Shown here piece after piece: positions 1 to 11,620 of a stretch of 64,000 bases of DNA. Numbering within the stretch: the first letter of the stretch is position 1; each line of letters starts with the position of its first letter. The notes beneath the pieces are model-generated. The model worked only from the letters and a program-made list of their open reading frames with translations, did no database searches and was not told the origin of the DNA. The DNA comes from Pisaster brevispinus (Eukaryota > Echinodermata > Asteroidea > Forcipulatida > Asteriidae), in assembly GCA_023634235.1 (NCBI GenBank), contig JAMKCF010000007.1, forward strand, positions 1,166,001-1,230,000, given 5' to 3'. The position numbers and the translations under genes were made by a program.

Positions 1-1015
1 ACTGTCTCCCCTTTCTTTCCAATTATTACAACGGGGCAGCTGATTCAATGAACGTGTACTGGATTGCTTTGTTAGCAATAAACATCCATTTCCCCAATTG
101 TAATGCTTTGAATGGCTCACGTTACAAATTCTGAGCCACCCCCCCCCCCGTTTCAACTTAATTAAAGGTTCCCGTCACACGAGACAATACAGATAAGCAT
201 TTCCAGGTATTTCCTAAACGAGGGGCCACACACTTGTTCATTGCTTTTCTTTTTTTTTCTTCTTCTTCTTTTAGTGGAGTGCAGTTGGTTGCCGACAAGA
301 TGATTCAAACATGATATAAACAGTTCTTTATTTAGCAGGGTCTTGACCCCTGCACCGCTCACGTCAATTGTAGCATTCTAATTCAATACGATCCGACTGC
401 GCTTCGACAGTGTATGTTCTGTGTTTCTCTCATTCGTTAGTCAAATGAACCAAAATCAGGATGATTGCATGCCATTTTATTTGGCTATGTATTTATTTAT
501 GTTTATTTGTTTTAAAGTGGCCTACATAACAGAAGATTTAGAGTCAACAACTAGACCCAAAATTCACGGGAAAATGGAAACACACTAATTTAAGAGCAAG
601 CTAGGGATAGCCCAAAAAGCGAAACAATTATCTATCTAAAACAGCAATCCCTGTGACAAAAAGGACAAAGATATTGAATATATTAAATATTACAATTAAT
701 TTAAAAAAACAAACAATATAACACAACTTAAAACTAAAACAATTTAAACAATTTGAGGCTCAACTACGTAATGAGATGTCCACATCCTAGAGAGAATAAT
801 AATATCATTGAACATGATGGTTATATACCGAACTGAACCAACGAATTACACTTTTAATGAAGACAGTAAAACGTTTAAATAAAGTGGAAATAGTTGCAAA
901 AGGACAATGTATGGAATCTTATCGTGCAAATCAAATTTTGAGAGTAAAATCATAAATACGGCGGTTTTTATTACGTTTAATTCTTAACGAAGAAAATGTA
1001 TAAGATGAAAATAAC
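1..1015. other. Non-coding, no gene recognised
   Basis: AT-rich sequence with a short C run near 137-148 and a pyrimidine-rich tract near 243-271. Open frames here are short and have no recognisable domain. I see no splice-supported exon. Confidence 0.5.
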
Positions 1016-1770
1016 TCAGGGGAGCTGAAGGTAGGAATGGAAATTCCTCTTAAAACAGTCTAGATTGTAGGATGGCGGGAAACGAGCACCAGGCAAGGCG
1101 TTCCAAAGAGATGCAGTACATGGAATAACGCTGTTGGAATGGCCGAAGCTTGAGAGCAAGAGTGCATGGGTGAAAACAAGCAGAAATACTATTGAGAAGC
1201 GGTTTTGGGTAGATATATCACACAATTATTTGTCAAAACAACGAAGAACAAAAACTATTTTTTTCTGCTGGTTGTAATTGGAAGGAAGTAGATGGTTTAG
1301 GAGATCTACAATCCCGGCCAAAATGCTTAGGTCATGTGACAATAAACATACCCTCTCCAGTTCCCCCCCCCCCCCAATATTGTTAACCCCAGCTGGAGCA
1401 CAGACCGCGAAACGAGAGCCAACATTGGGGGGGGGGGGCTACAATATATAGCCGGAATTGCAGCTACTATCCCACATGTACTTCAAACAAGCTCTCGTGA
1501 ACCAGCGTCGGATATTCTCAAGAGCATCAATGAGATTAAACTGAAGTGGATACTAAGCAGGAGCAGCAACTTCAAGGAGATGTCTATAAAGTAAAGATAA
1601 TGTAAGAGAAACACAATCTTTGGAACGAACTGTTTGCCAATATTCTGGAAGTCTTCGGTACAAGTGAGCGCATTCGAGACCCCCAAGACAGATAGTTAGA
1701 AAGAATCACACCCAAGACTGTTTGACCTTGACGACCTGAAGAGAGTCTGAGCTGAGAAGTAATTAAGGAC
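1016..1770 (-). pseudogene. LINE (non-LTR retrotransposon) reverse transcriptase 3' remnant
   Basis: Three pieces in different frames lie in the order expected for the end of a LINE ORF2 on the - strand. The first is VLGVILSNYLSW near 1710-1745, resembling the 'LGv..s..LsW' block after the RT core. The second is DALENIRRWFTRACL near 1490-1530, resembling 'LE.iQrrFTr'. The third is the C-terminal SLWNALPGARFPPSYNL followed by DCFKRNFHSYL at about 1025-1120, resembling the 'lWNsLP......s...FK..l..yL' tail of CR1/L2/Jockey-type elements. Frameshifts and stops make it dead. The exact clade cannot be named from this fragment. Confidence 0.7.
1362..1440. repeat. Small foldback with poly-C/poly-G arms
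   Basis: A run of about 13 C followed by AATATTG, and a mirrored CAACATT followed by about 12 G, form a hairpin-capable pair about 50 bases apart. Homopolymer length is likely variable or mis-assembled. Confidence 0.5.
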
Positions 1771-2123
1771 AATTCTGAAACGCTGGCGAGTAATACTCAT
1801 GGCTTTACTTTTGTCTTTCTTATTTCTTTACATTAAGCAAGGAGCATTTGTTTAACTTCACTGCTAGATGTGGAGATCCCGCGGAGTCGAATACCGCGTG
1901 CGTGTTCACAAGAGCTGTCTGGAAGTTGTCTTGGAAGGAAATCATTTACAGACCCCGAGGCCTTGCTGAAATGAGAATGAAAATGGCGATTGAAGGGATC
2001 GCAAATAATGTTAGCGTAAGAAATTACAGTCATTGATAACAATGATCAAGGTGCATGAGCAGAACGCTTACTATTGATTATTAATAATAATACGAGACAT
2101 TTATATGGCGCATAATGCAGAAG

Positions 2124-2339
2124 CTATGCGCAACACTTAACATAAAACAATGAAATGAAAAGTACAAAGCAAATACTACAAAATAAAGGTTCAACCAAAT
2201 GAGTCTTTAATAGTCCCTTAAAACTCTGAAGAGAGTCAGCTTGGCGAATATAAAGAGGTAAGTCGTTCCATAACGACGGTACAATGAAGTGGGTGGCTCT
2301 TTGACCATAGAATTTAGTAGAAAAAAAGTAGTTTGGCAA
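2124..2339 (-). pseudogene. LINE ORF2 C-terminal remnant
   Basis: The - strand frame contains IVPSLWNDLPLYIRQADSL followed by QSFKGLLKTHLVE. This matches the end of L2/CR1-type RT proteins, where a 'P.lWN.LP..IR.a.SL.sFK..LKThL' signature precedes the stop. It is a separate insertion from the copy at 1016-1770 because it repeats the same C-terminal region. No catalytic RT motif is present, so the copy is 5'-truncated. Confidence 0.75.
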
Positions 2340-2706
2340 AGGGCCAGTAGGATTATTGCTGACATTATGGGCGAGATCAGGAAAAAAGGAGTCCGATGAT
2401 TGCTGAACTAAATATTGAAGGTTCAGATACTGTACTCAGTTTTTTCTAGATTTCGGATGGCTATGTAATGTATACAGTCTTTATTTGTCTGCGACTAAGG
2501 CGGCCTAATCGTTAGAATTTCAAATTATTGCTGTTTTGCTTGTAGGTTTGATGAGAGGAGAGTTTTTTTGTTTTGTTTTTTTTTCTATTTTTTTTTCATG
2601 CAGGCCGAGACAAAATAAGTCGTAAGCTGCGGTAATATAATTTGCCGGTATCCATCTTTGAGATGCTCATGGCGCAGTGGCGCATCAGTAGAGAGGAATG
2701 ATTATA

Positions 2707-2845
2707 CAGACCTCATTAGGTGAGTCTTGAGGGAAGTTTTGAACAAAGCCAGTGATGAAGAAAGTTTAATATGATCCGGTAAGTTGTTCCATAATGAAGG
2801 GGCTGCAGAAGTAAACGATCTTTCACCCCATGATGATATGAGGAT
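2707..2845 (-). pseudogene. Second L2/CR1-like LINE tail
   Basis: Reading the - strand gives SWGERSFTSAAPSLWNNLP followed by DHIKLSSSLALFKTSLKTHL, again the C-terminal signature of an L2/CR1-type reverse transcriptase. It has no start codon and no upstream catalytic core nearby, so it is a short truncated remnant. Confidence 0.7.
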
Positions 2846-5167
2846 TTATCAAACATAAGTCACATGGAGCGCCGGACAAAAAGTTCATCCCAACAAGATC
2901 CGATTTCAAGAGAGAGTCCGTGCTGGAAAAGTGACAGACGCTGAAAAAATTAGACACAGCCGTGATCAGTCTAGGTGTACTGTCATCAGCAGAGTTAGTT
3001 TTGACATTTAAACAGGTAACAAAGTTTACTTGGACATAATTGAGGGCAGTAAAATCAGCATTGAGACATTCAGCCTGTCCTACAGAGGATCAATGAATAA
3101 GTTTCTGACCTTACGTTGTCAAGACAAAATTGAAGTTTTGTTGACATCAATAATAAGAGTGCTAGGAGCTTGACAGATCTGATTTGTGGGTCCTACATTG
3201 TCGACTTATTGTCTCTTATTTAAGTACTTATCAGCTCTAAGTTCTTCTCACAATGTTTTGTCCCCGTTTTTGCGACCTCCCGATAGGTTTTGTACAATAA
3301 AGCCAAACCAAAGCGATCTCGCTATGTCAACATATCCAATACCGTTAGTTAACGTCTTCAGTTTCAATGAGTAGACACCCACACATACATTACGCAAGCC
3401 CCCCCCCCCCACCCTTCACTCTCAATTGGCAACCATGCCCAACTAAGGAATCCCGAGGAATCTATTCATCACATGACGAACAAGCTCTGTCTCTCGGCTC
3501 CAACAGTCTCACCAAAGACAGCTAGAATGAGCTGATTTGATTGTCCACAAGGATGTACGTCATACTGGTGCGGCAAAGTGTTGCATGATGATACTGATTG
3601 TACTGACTATTGATGTCAAGGACACACAACAAGACGATAAAAACATTTATATACCACAAACACACATTCCTGTTTATTTTATTGGTGGAGTACGCGTCAC
3701 GTGTAATACTTTATTTTGCCAGTATACTGTTCCGACACACCACAATTTAATATAGGAGTCCTATATTGATCATTATAAAGTGCAACAGTTGGAGATTGTT
3801 TTACAGTTCACGTTTACTTCACGCTGCCATTTAGACAAAGACACATTCACACTTTCTTGAATCACTGATACATCTCAGAGCTGCCTTGCTTCATACTTTG
3901 GCCGATAAGTAATTTGAATGACTCGTGATTCGACGATCTGCATCCATCAAAAAATACAAGAACAACCAGAATGCCTAAGATTCATCAACAAAACAAAAAA
4001 CAAAAACAAAAATATAACAAAAATATAACAAAAGCAAAACAAAAATAAAAACTTACACCTTCTACACACAATGGGGGTGGGGGCGGGGTATACTATGTAA
4101 CATATCGAGCACCAAATGATCAATCAAGTTGAGATTATTATCAAGTTGATTGATTTTAGTTTACATTATTCGTCTTCGGTCATGATGTATTGACAGTTCG
4201 TCTGGTTGGATTGTTGGACACTATTTATAGAGTTTTCTGCCAAGACCGAGGTTGTTTATGTTCACAACAATTTGAAGGTGGGGCTATAGGCTGCTTTAAA
4301 GCAAGCCATAATGCTGATTTATAGGTACAATTAGCGCCACCCGAAGGTTTCATTTGTAAATAGATAATGAACTCAATTAGCTCTAAATTGAACAATAGTG
4401 TGTACTTGTTGAGAAAACAGCAAAAGAATGTCACGGTATTTTCAAAAAGAACGTGTAATCATGTGACAGCGAGAGTAACAACTGCATCTCCGGCCGCAGC
4501 ATTCATAAACGGGCACAAAACCGACTTTTTAATTAAAAACTGTTACTCAATAAGTGAGCGATGGTGTCACTGAGTGTTAAGTACTGAAAATAAATTCAAA
4601 ACTTAACCGGAAAGACTACGGCATAGTACATGCACTTTTCTCTATGATTACTAAAATGTTAAAAAAAAATATGCTAGGCCTATTTTTCATTATAACAGAT
4701 ATGTGGAAAAAATATATATATAATAAAAAGTAAAAGATAAGGTGTAAAATACCGTCAAGTAAGGTTTTTGAACAAATGGATTTTTTTTACAAAGTACCAG
4801 AAACGGTATTCATTTCGTCTGCTATAAGACCACGCACAGCGGACTCTTGTGAAGTGTATAATTTGGTACATTCACTTATGCAGGTCGTTCGCGAATGATC
4901 AGAAAGTACCAACGTTGATGGCGCACTTTATTTTTGACCTTGGTTCAACCATAGAGCAAGGGTTCAACAGCATCGCTGAATACATACTTCGTATTATGTT
5001 AATTTCAATACCACACTTCCTTGTCTTGTAATTATGTCAGACAATTTCCCTTTTGCGTTGTGTGGAAATAATTTCCTGGATTACGCGAGTAGAATCTGAG
5101 CACTACGTAATACATGATACAAACATTATTTTCTCCACCATCACCCAATTGCAGTGCTGGACAAAAA
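2846..5167. other. Non-coding, upstream of the CUB/LDLa gene
   Basis: No gene recognised. Simple features only: a C run near 3401, an A-rich CAAAA-type tract at 3985-4055, a G-rich run near 4071-4090 and an AT run near 4712. The promoter of the gene starting at 5168 should lie in the last few hundred bases, but I cannot identify a definite core element. Confidence 0.45.
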
Positions 5168-8100
5168 ATGGCTTGCAAAACCAGCTTTATAGTTGTAGCT
5201 GCGATCGTGTGTACGTACGTGTGCAATGTTTACGGGAGTGCAGGTAAGAAATGTTTCTTGTTGTATTCTTGGCGTTTGGTGCTCTCGGTATATTGGTGTC
5301 CCATTCTCGTTTTTGAACAAAACTAGTCTTTAGTCAAGTGGGGAAGGAGGTGGGGCGGGGTAATGGTTAGGGGACGGATGGGGGTCAGTTATGTGTGTGT
5401 CGACTGCTTCGTACTGCGCTGGTTGATACTATTGTATGTTATATTCCCATCCATAGAATCGTACCACATGGAAGACTACTGTACAGGGAGTGTTCGTCAG
5501 ATTCACGTAGGATATAATGGCGTCATGCTCTACTCCCAGAGGGGAGCAAATTACGAAAATGACATCAACTGCACGGTAACCTTCTACACCACAGAAGGAC
5601 AAGTTCCTATGTTAATATCGAGGTGGATTCATCTTGAAAATACGTATGACTGTATACAGCTATTTGATGGTCAAGACACCTCGGTATTACCGACCGTTAC
5701 ACAGTGTCAAAGTGACCCGTTGAGGTATTTCAGTACGCAGAGGTACCTGACATTACGGATGACCACCGATAGTGGGATTAGCTACGCTGGGTTTCGCCTA
5801 AGTGTGATTGTTTATAGCAACACCGGTGTCGAGGGTAAGCAGACGTCTCGAAACATTGAATCTCAGTAAAAATGTACACTAAAAACCGCACAGTCACTCA
5901 TTTATTATCTTTAAAAAAGCGCTACTTTGAAAAGAAATGTGTGGGGTTAAGAATACGCATTTCTTGGTAAACTTGTAAATCTTGTATTTATTAAATATTA
6001 TTTCAGGTTTATGTCGAAATGCTCTCCCTGTGGGGCCCTTGGTACAAACGATAAAAACACAAAGGAATAACAAACAAAAGCAGCCCAAATCCTTACCTAA
6101 ATGTATATACATAGAATTCCAAGAGGCCTGTGAATACAACAAAATAAAACACAATTTAAAAATTTCAATTCACCACAAAACAGGCTAGGAGAGAAAGCTG
6201 ATTACGAACAAAACCCCAAAAATCCATGCAACAATCACACATGTGGGCTTAGACAAAAAGAAAACATCAGTTTAGTTCAGAGGTCATCGTAGCTTCAAAC
6301 ATTATAGCTTACGTACATGTAGGTCAACGATTATTATCGTGCTCTTTTCCGGGTAGACAACGGTGTTATTTGTAAGCAGCCTCTGCCGCCTCTGCCGCGT
6401 GTCCACAACATGCCATTCATAAAACAGGGTGGTCGTGAGTAATGACAAACATAATTCACGGGGTCCTGATGTGTTCAGACAAACATGCATTTTAAGGTCC
6501 TTTCGAAAGCATGACTAACTTTGCATCAGGCTGTCTGAAGACTCGATACCGAAAGCGCACGTAGTTTTCAAAATAACTGACGAAGCAAAAGCCATGATTT
6601 TAGAAAAGGCCTAAACCATTGGCGGCAACCTTGGACGAGTGCAATGTTTAACTTTGATTTGCTTTCTACCATTATACCATTCCACTCATTATCTTTATCA
6701 CACAGTCCTGTGTAGTACACGTAGAACGACTTTGATTATGATTATTTATGTTATGAACAGAGAAAGAGACGAACCCCCAGGAAACTCTATTATCATCACA
6801 CACATATTATTAGCTATTCGTGTAAAATATGACAGAAAATCTAATGTATGTTTCCGAACTCCCGTTTAGATAGCAAATGTATTATTTAAGAAGTCCAGTC
6901 TTGCTCAAAACTCTTGCTCCATAATGAGAATGGACAAAATGCACAGGGTTGCTTCGATACACTCGCTTGACGTTTGAGGGCGCTGCACTGGTTTGATCGC
7001 TGGAAACCTGACTCCGCGTGGTTAACGTAATAATCTCGAGAAAATGGAATCCAAGGGGTGAATTAAAGTTCAATATGAGTGGCTCAAAACAAAGGAGGAA
7101 AAAGAGGGAGGAAAGAGAGAGAAAAAGCAACAACAACAACACGCACTCAAAGGAAGGAAGGATTTGCTTAGCAATGCACGGCGCCCACACTCTAAAATTA
7201 AGTTATCAGCCGTCAGTTATGAAATACCAGCATACAAAACAAAATACAACTAATGGGGTTTTAAAGCCGAGAGCCAACTAAAATCGACGTTATATGGAAT
7301 ACAAATTTTAAGACATTCCACTTCAAAGTAAAATGTTCACAGTCTCACAACTACATTTAAGTCGCTTATAGGGTAAGCAGTTCTCTTTTCAGATCTAAAA
7401 ACAATGGCACAGCAAGCCAGCAAAAATGAAAAGCAGGTGGATTTGCATGGTGCTACTGAAAATAAGGCAAAATACACCTATAACAAAATGATCTCGATTC
7501 TGAAAACGGGCTTCCTGACCTTTGGCTATCTTTAGCCAACTTACTAACAACGTTTTCCATCCACCACTGCTCCCAATCGTAGAGTCCACACCCAACCATG
7601 CTGATTGTAGTAACGAATGTGAAAGAAATCTGAACGGACATGTCCAATTTGGGGACTATTTTAAAAAGTCAGAACATGCTAACTTGGAACAGAACCGACA
7701 AAATACTTAAGTGGGCTAGTTTTTGAGCTGGTTGACTAGGAATCTCAAAGGTTCCAATCGACATAATACCAAAGAGCAAGGGCCACATCAATAACAATGA
7801 AACTGGAATTGCTGAACTGCCCGTTATGAATCCCTAAAGGTGGTATTTGGTCCAACCGTGTTCGTTAACCCTGCGTGACACCATCAAAAACAAATCACAC
7901 CGTGTGGCCATCAGACTGCAGTCAACAGTCCGTTTGTGTATTTGTTTGTTTATGTGGAGAACCCAATCACTTTCAAATGGCCCAAAACCTTTAACATATA
8001 GCCCCTTTTGACTAAATCAAACATATTCAAGCACAAATTAATTATTTCAGAAGCCGTCTGAAAACCACCTAGAAGTGGCCATTAGCCACAATGATATATG

Positions 8101-10244
8101 CTGTACAATTCTTATGGGAATTCCGGGAGAGCTGGTCATTGATGGATTTGTTTTTGTGTGAAAATAACCCAGGATGGGAACAATACTTTTCCCATGCTAT
8201 TTGGCTAGGTGTAGATGAGGAACTTGGATTTTTTTAGATAAAAAATAAATAAATGGCGGAGTACTGATTATTTAATTAAAAACGGACTGTTGATTGCAGT
8301 ACCATGGCATCACGACAGGTTAAAAAGTGATGGCACATAGGTCCTTACCTGATTGAAAGGGTTTTACCTGGAATAATTATTTGGGGTTTTCCTCCAATAT
8401 TTACAACTAAAGCTTCCCGCCTTGTCTTCTCGTCGTGGAGAAACTGAGCTAGTATTGTGATTCTGACGCTTTTCATTTTTTCACAACCAGAAAAAAAAAA
8501 TACAAATAAATAAAGAACGAAGAGCAGACATCATGTGTTTAGTATGTTATCCTGCATTAACATTGACACTATTTTGCATATCTAGTAGCTTCAAAAACCA
8601 GACGTCACGACTTTAAGTTGTCCACGTGCAGGCCACTTCTTAGAGTAAACACACCTGCTTTCTCCAGCGTGTTGCAAACGGCTGGATCAGCCTGCCTTCA
8701 CACATTGTAGATCTTCAGTCATTCTTAAATTTCAAGAGTTTGTTCATAAGACATTGTGCCAAAATTTAAAATTTAAAAAACAATTAATAATAACAATAAA
8801 AAATATAATATAAGAAAATAAACAAATGAATTATCAAAGAAAGAAACAAACAAACAAACAAATACACACAAAAATAAATAAATTAATTAATAAATTCATA
8901 CACATATACTTACATACATACATATATATGATTATATACATTCATAAATAAATTATTAAATAAATGATTACATAAATAAATTAAAAAATCAACATTATTC
9001 AAAACAAATTTATAATTAATAAAATAGAATATAAAACAATCAAAAAGTAGTAATAAATAAAGTATGAATTCGCAATTGCTCAGTCACTTCAAATTGGGTG
9101 GAATGAACCCGCCGTTAATTAGTGGTTCTTGTAACTGATTGCAGATCAATGTGACTTGGATGCCTTCCACTGCCAATCATCTCATCAATGTATTGCAATG
9201 AATACAGTATGCAACTACAGAGATGATTGTCGTAACGGTGAAGACGAAGATATTCCAGAATGTGGTATGTATATTATTCGATCATTGTATAGTTTTGCAA
9301 TAATGAATTACTCATTTTTTTAGTGCAATAACGTAATTCCCTAAACTATACCAACTCCTTAATAATTGCACGGCCGGGATTCATTTAATTCAGGTTCCAG
9401 TAGCTTGCAGTTTTTTGTGAAAATAATAAAGACTTTGTTTATTATTATTATTATTATTTATATTGTTATCATTAGTACTATTTTTTTATCTTTGGATGCT
9501 AAAATAGGTTCACCTTGTGACTCCTCCGGGTCAAAGCCTAGATGTGTAAGACTCAATAAAACGTCGACTATCCAGAGAATAATAACAAATTTAAAAAAAT
9601 TAACTTGACATAATATCAAGTAATAAACCGCAGAGGAAAGGTGATCCCCAGGCTGCCGCCTTTCAGGTTGTATGGTAAACTGGGGTCGGCTTCTGACCGG
9701 CACCCCGACCAAAGGAAATGACAAATAAGGAGACCACAAACATAGGCTAGGTGACTCAGTCGATAGAGCACCGGCACACGTCTACCTGGGGGGCCATTGG
9801 TTCAAATCCCGGTCTCATAGTCAATATGTTCTTTTAAACCCGAAGCTACACAACCATAAACTCTGGAGTTTAATAACAGCACACTGAAGAAAAAGACACC
9901 ACTGTAATTAACTCGATACAAAAACACAAATGATGTTTAAAAATTATATAATGTATTTTAATAAACATGTTTTGAATTCAACAAATACAAGTTAGTGACT
10001 TATAAAATCATTGTTTTATTTCATATCTAAGTGTCTGGTTGACATGGAAATTATGAAGTTAACATTTTTGTTCGAGATCCATGCTGTCACAGAAAGTTTG
10101 TTATTGTTTCTTTCAGATCCTGTTGTAAGCTGGTTATATTGGTCTGGAGGTCAGGTAGCAGGACTTATCATCGGTTATCTCATCTTTCTTGTCACTGTCA
10201 TCGCCATTGTCGTTGTCGTGAACAGGAGATGCAAGAAAAAATAA
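5168..10244 (+). CDS. Single-pass membrane protein: signal peptide, CUB, LDLa, TM (four exons)
   Basis: Predicted exons 5168-5243, 5457-5834, 9145-9264 and 10117-10244 join in phase (each junction splits a codon after base 1) to give 233 residues and a TAA stop. Residues 1-25 are a hydrophobic signal peptide. Residues about 34-145 form a CUB domain with four cysteines (DYC, INC, YDC, TQC) and the YDC..LFDG segment typical of the calcium-binding face. Residues 152-191 are an LDL-receptor class A repeat with six cysteines and the acidic NGEDED calcium-ligand stretch. Residues about 205-226 are a transmembrane helix, followed by the tail NRRCKKK. All donors are GT and all acceptors AG (GTAAG, GTAAG, GTATG). 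The CUB-LDLa-TM order recalls NETO and LRP3/10/12 proteins, but this one has a single CUB and almost no cytoplasmic tail. It is probably a cell-surface binding protein; the ligand is unknown. Confidence 0.85.
7855..8345. mobile_element. Foldback (MITE-like) element in intron 2
   Basis: CTGCAGTCAACAGTCCGTTT at about 7916-7935 is mirrored by AAACGGACTGTTGATTGCAG at about 8281-8300, with one mismatch. Weaker inverted similarity continues outward (GCCAT, TGACACCATC against its mirror) for about 75 bases on each side. The interior is AT-rich without an open frame, as in a non-autonomous DNA transposon. The exact ends and target duplication are not resolved. Confidence 0.6.
8655..8765 (+). pseudogene. 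LINE ORF2 C-terminal remnant in intron 2
   Basis: The frame NGWISLPSHIVDLQSFLNFK followed by SLFIRH resembles the terminal 'WNsLP.hIV...S...FK..l..H' of a non-LTR reverse transcriptase. It is followed by an A/T-rich simple tract that could be the element's 3' tail. Confidence 0.55.
8765..9070. repeat. AT-rich simple-sequence tract
   Basis: Degenerate AAAT, ATTA and TACATACA repeats with no coding content, directly downstream of the LINE tail. Confidence 0.6.
9745..9850 (+). mobile_element. tRNA-derived SINE fragment in intron 3
   Basis: A tRNA-like head (GGTGACTCAGTCGATAGAGC as A-box region, GGTTCAAATCC at 9799-9809 as B box) is followed by GGTCTCATAGTCAAT. The sister copy near 50135-50240 has the same layout. 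It lacks good acceptor-stem pairing, so it is a SINE rather than a tRNA gene. Confidence 0.6.
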
Positions 10245-10245
10245 A
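10240..10245 (+). terminator. Possible poly(A) signal of the CUB/LDLa gene
   Basis: AATAAA overlaps the stop codon. If used, it would give a very short 3' UTR; a later signal may be used instead. Confidence 0.3.
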
Positions 10246-10892
10246 GAAAACGTTCATACCTTTTATTATGTAGTCTTCTCAACAATAATAAGTGATGACG
10301 TCTTGTTCTCTAAAAAACGCTGTAACGATCGTCTAAGAACAACTACATTTATATATTTTACTACCAACATGTATTTGCAAATTTCAGAGCAGATAATATG
10401 CCGAGTATTAATTGCATCCTTCTCCTTGTGTTTATAACTTTGTCCGTCCCTGCTAGCTTCACTTATTTTGCCTGGTTGACTAAATTCTACATAATTTCTT
10501 TTTTGAAGCGTACTATTCCTCCGACCTCGGTTTCTCTCAACTCGATAGATCTCAAACGTGCTACATCAAACATTTGCTTGATGTGACTAATCAAAACAAC
10601 AACAAAATGGGGCATAAACAATGTGGACATTGTTTCTAATGCATCCCGTACAGGTTGTACACTTTGTGCGTACTACGTAAATCCGAAGACCTGTTGAAAA
10701 TGTGCAGAGGTGAGTTATCCGCATTATCCTTGAGCATCAGTATCACTCCTTTACCATGGCACTTGAATTACTAGGCATCTCATCACTCACGTCTTGCAGA
10801 GGAGACCTTTTGATGGAGTTTGGCAATAACTTACGTGGATCCACTAAACGTAGGAATATGCTCCCCCCATGAAACCGCCCCCAAAAAATAAA

Positions 10893-10946
10893 TAAAAAAT
10901 AAAACAAACAAACAAACAAACAAACAAACAAACAAACAAACAAACC
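10893..10946. repeat. (CAAA)n microsatellite
   Basis: About eleven CAAA units following an A-rich lead. Confidence 0.85.
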
Positions 10947-11498
10947 ATGGGACACTACAAGCTTGTACAGTAACCAGGCTTCGCCTCCCCAAGTTCCGTA
11001 CTGAAAGGTTGTTTTCGTATTATTATTATTGTTAATTTGTTTTTTTTTGTGATCTTCCATAATATTAACTACAACAACACCAGGTAGTAACTGCTGGTTT
11101 TAAGGTTATTAGCCATATTGGATTACTAAATTATGCACTGTATTTTGCCAACTGAACTTTGGCTTTACCTTATTTAGCTGTTTATGTATTCTCCCGATAT
11201 AATAACTACATTAACTATACTAGCTAAATGAAGCTAGCCATATTGGACTATATAAAATGAGATGCGCCTTTTTTTAATCCCCTTCAATACTGTTATCTCT
11301 ATTACTGTCTAGTAAAAAAAATACTGTCAGTATTATCACAATTTTGTTGCGGGAGTTTTTACATACTTCTAAATAACTATTGTTTTAAATGGTGTTTGAA
11401 GCTTTGCATGGTGTGGAGGATAAGAGTAACTATAAATATAAATATAAATAGTAAACTTGCGGGTACAACCATGTGTAAAAACTCTTTGAGGGAGTGTT

Positions 11499-11514
11499 GG
11501 CTCTGAAAAGAGCC
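11499..11514 (-). promoter_or_regulatory. Histone-mRNA-type 3' stem-loop (left arm)
   Basis: Read on the - strand this is GGCTCTTTTCAGAGCC, a six-base-pair stem with a UUUC loop. It is identical to the consensus 3' stem-loop of replication-dependent histone mRNAs. It is preceded by ACCAAACC and followed after about ten bases by CTCAAAGAG, similar to the purine-rich histone downstream element. No histone gene is nearby. Confidence 0.6.
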
Positions 11515-11522
11515 GGTTTGGT

Positions 11523-11562
11523 CTCAACGTTTCGAACAGTATACTCTGCTCGTCTTCAGGAG
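11523..11562 (-). ncRNA. Hammerhead-like fold (candidate)
   Basis: On the - strand: CTC, then CTGAAGA, an extra C, a six-pair stem GAGCAG/CTGTTC capped by AGTATA, then GAAAC, GTT and GAG. The flanking CTC can pair with GAG as stem I. This resembles the hammerhead core (CUGANGA, stem II, GAAA, NUH), but it has one extra C after CUGAAGA and no proper stem III. Ribozyme activity is unproven. Confidence 0.3.
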
Positions 11563-11604
11563 AAGACGAGCAGAGTATACTGTTCGAAACGTCGAGACCA
11601 AACC

Positions 11605-11620
11605 GGCTCTTTTCAGAGCC
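11605..11620 (+). promoter_or_regulatory. Histone-mRNA-type 3' stem-loop (right arm)
   Basis: Mirror copy of the stem-loop at 11499-11514, reading GGCTCTTTTCAGAGCC on the + strand with CTCAAAGAG about ten bases downstream. Confidence 0.6.

Larger units (their letters stand above)
5835..9144. other. Intron 2 of the CUB/LDLa gene
   Basis: A 3.3-kb intron between the CUB and LDLa exons. It holds the foldback at 7855-8345, a LINE tail at 8655-8765 and an AT-rich AAATAAAT-type tract at 8765-9070. Between 5835 and 7850 I see no recognised element. Confidence 0.6.

Noticed and set aside
1833..2042. Open frames on both strands near the LINE remnants
   Set aside because: No RT motif was seen. They may be decayed LINE sequence but cannot be supported.
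10398..10586. 62-codon frame with a hydrophobic start after the CUB/LDLa gene
   Set aside because: No domain, no paralogue and no splice evidence; it could be 3' UTR sequence.
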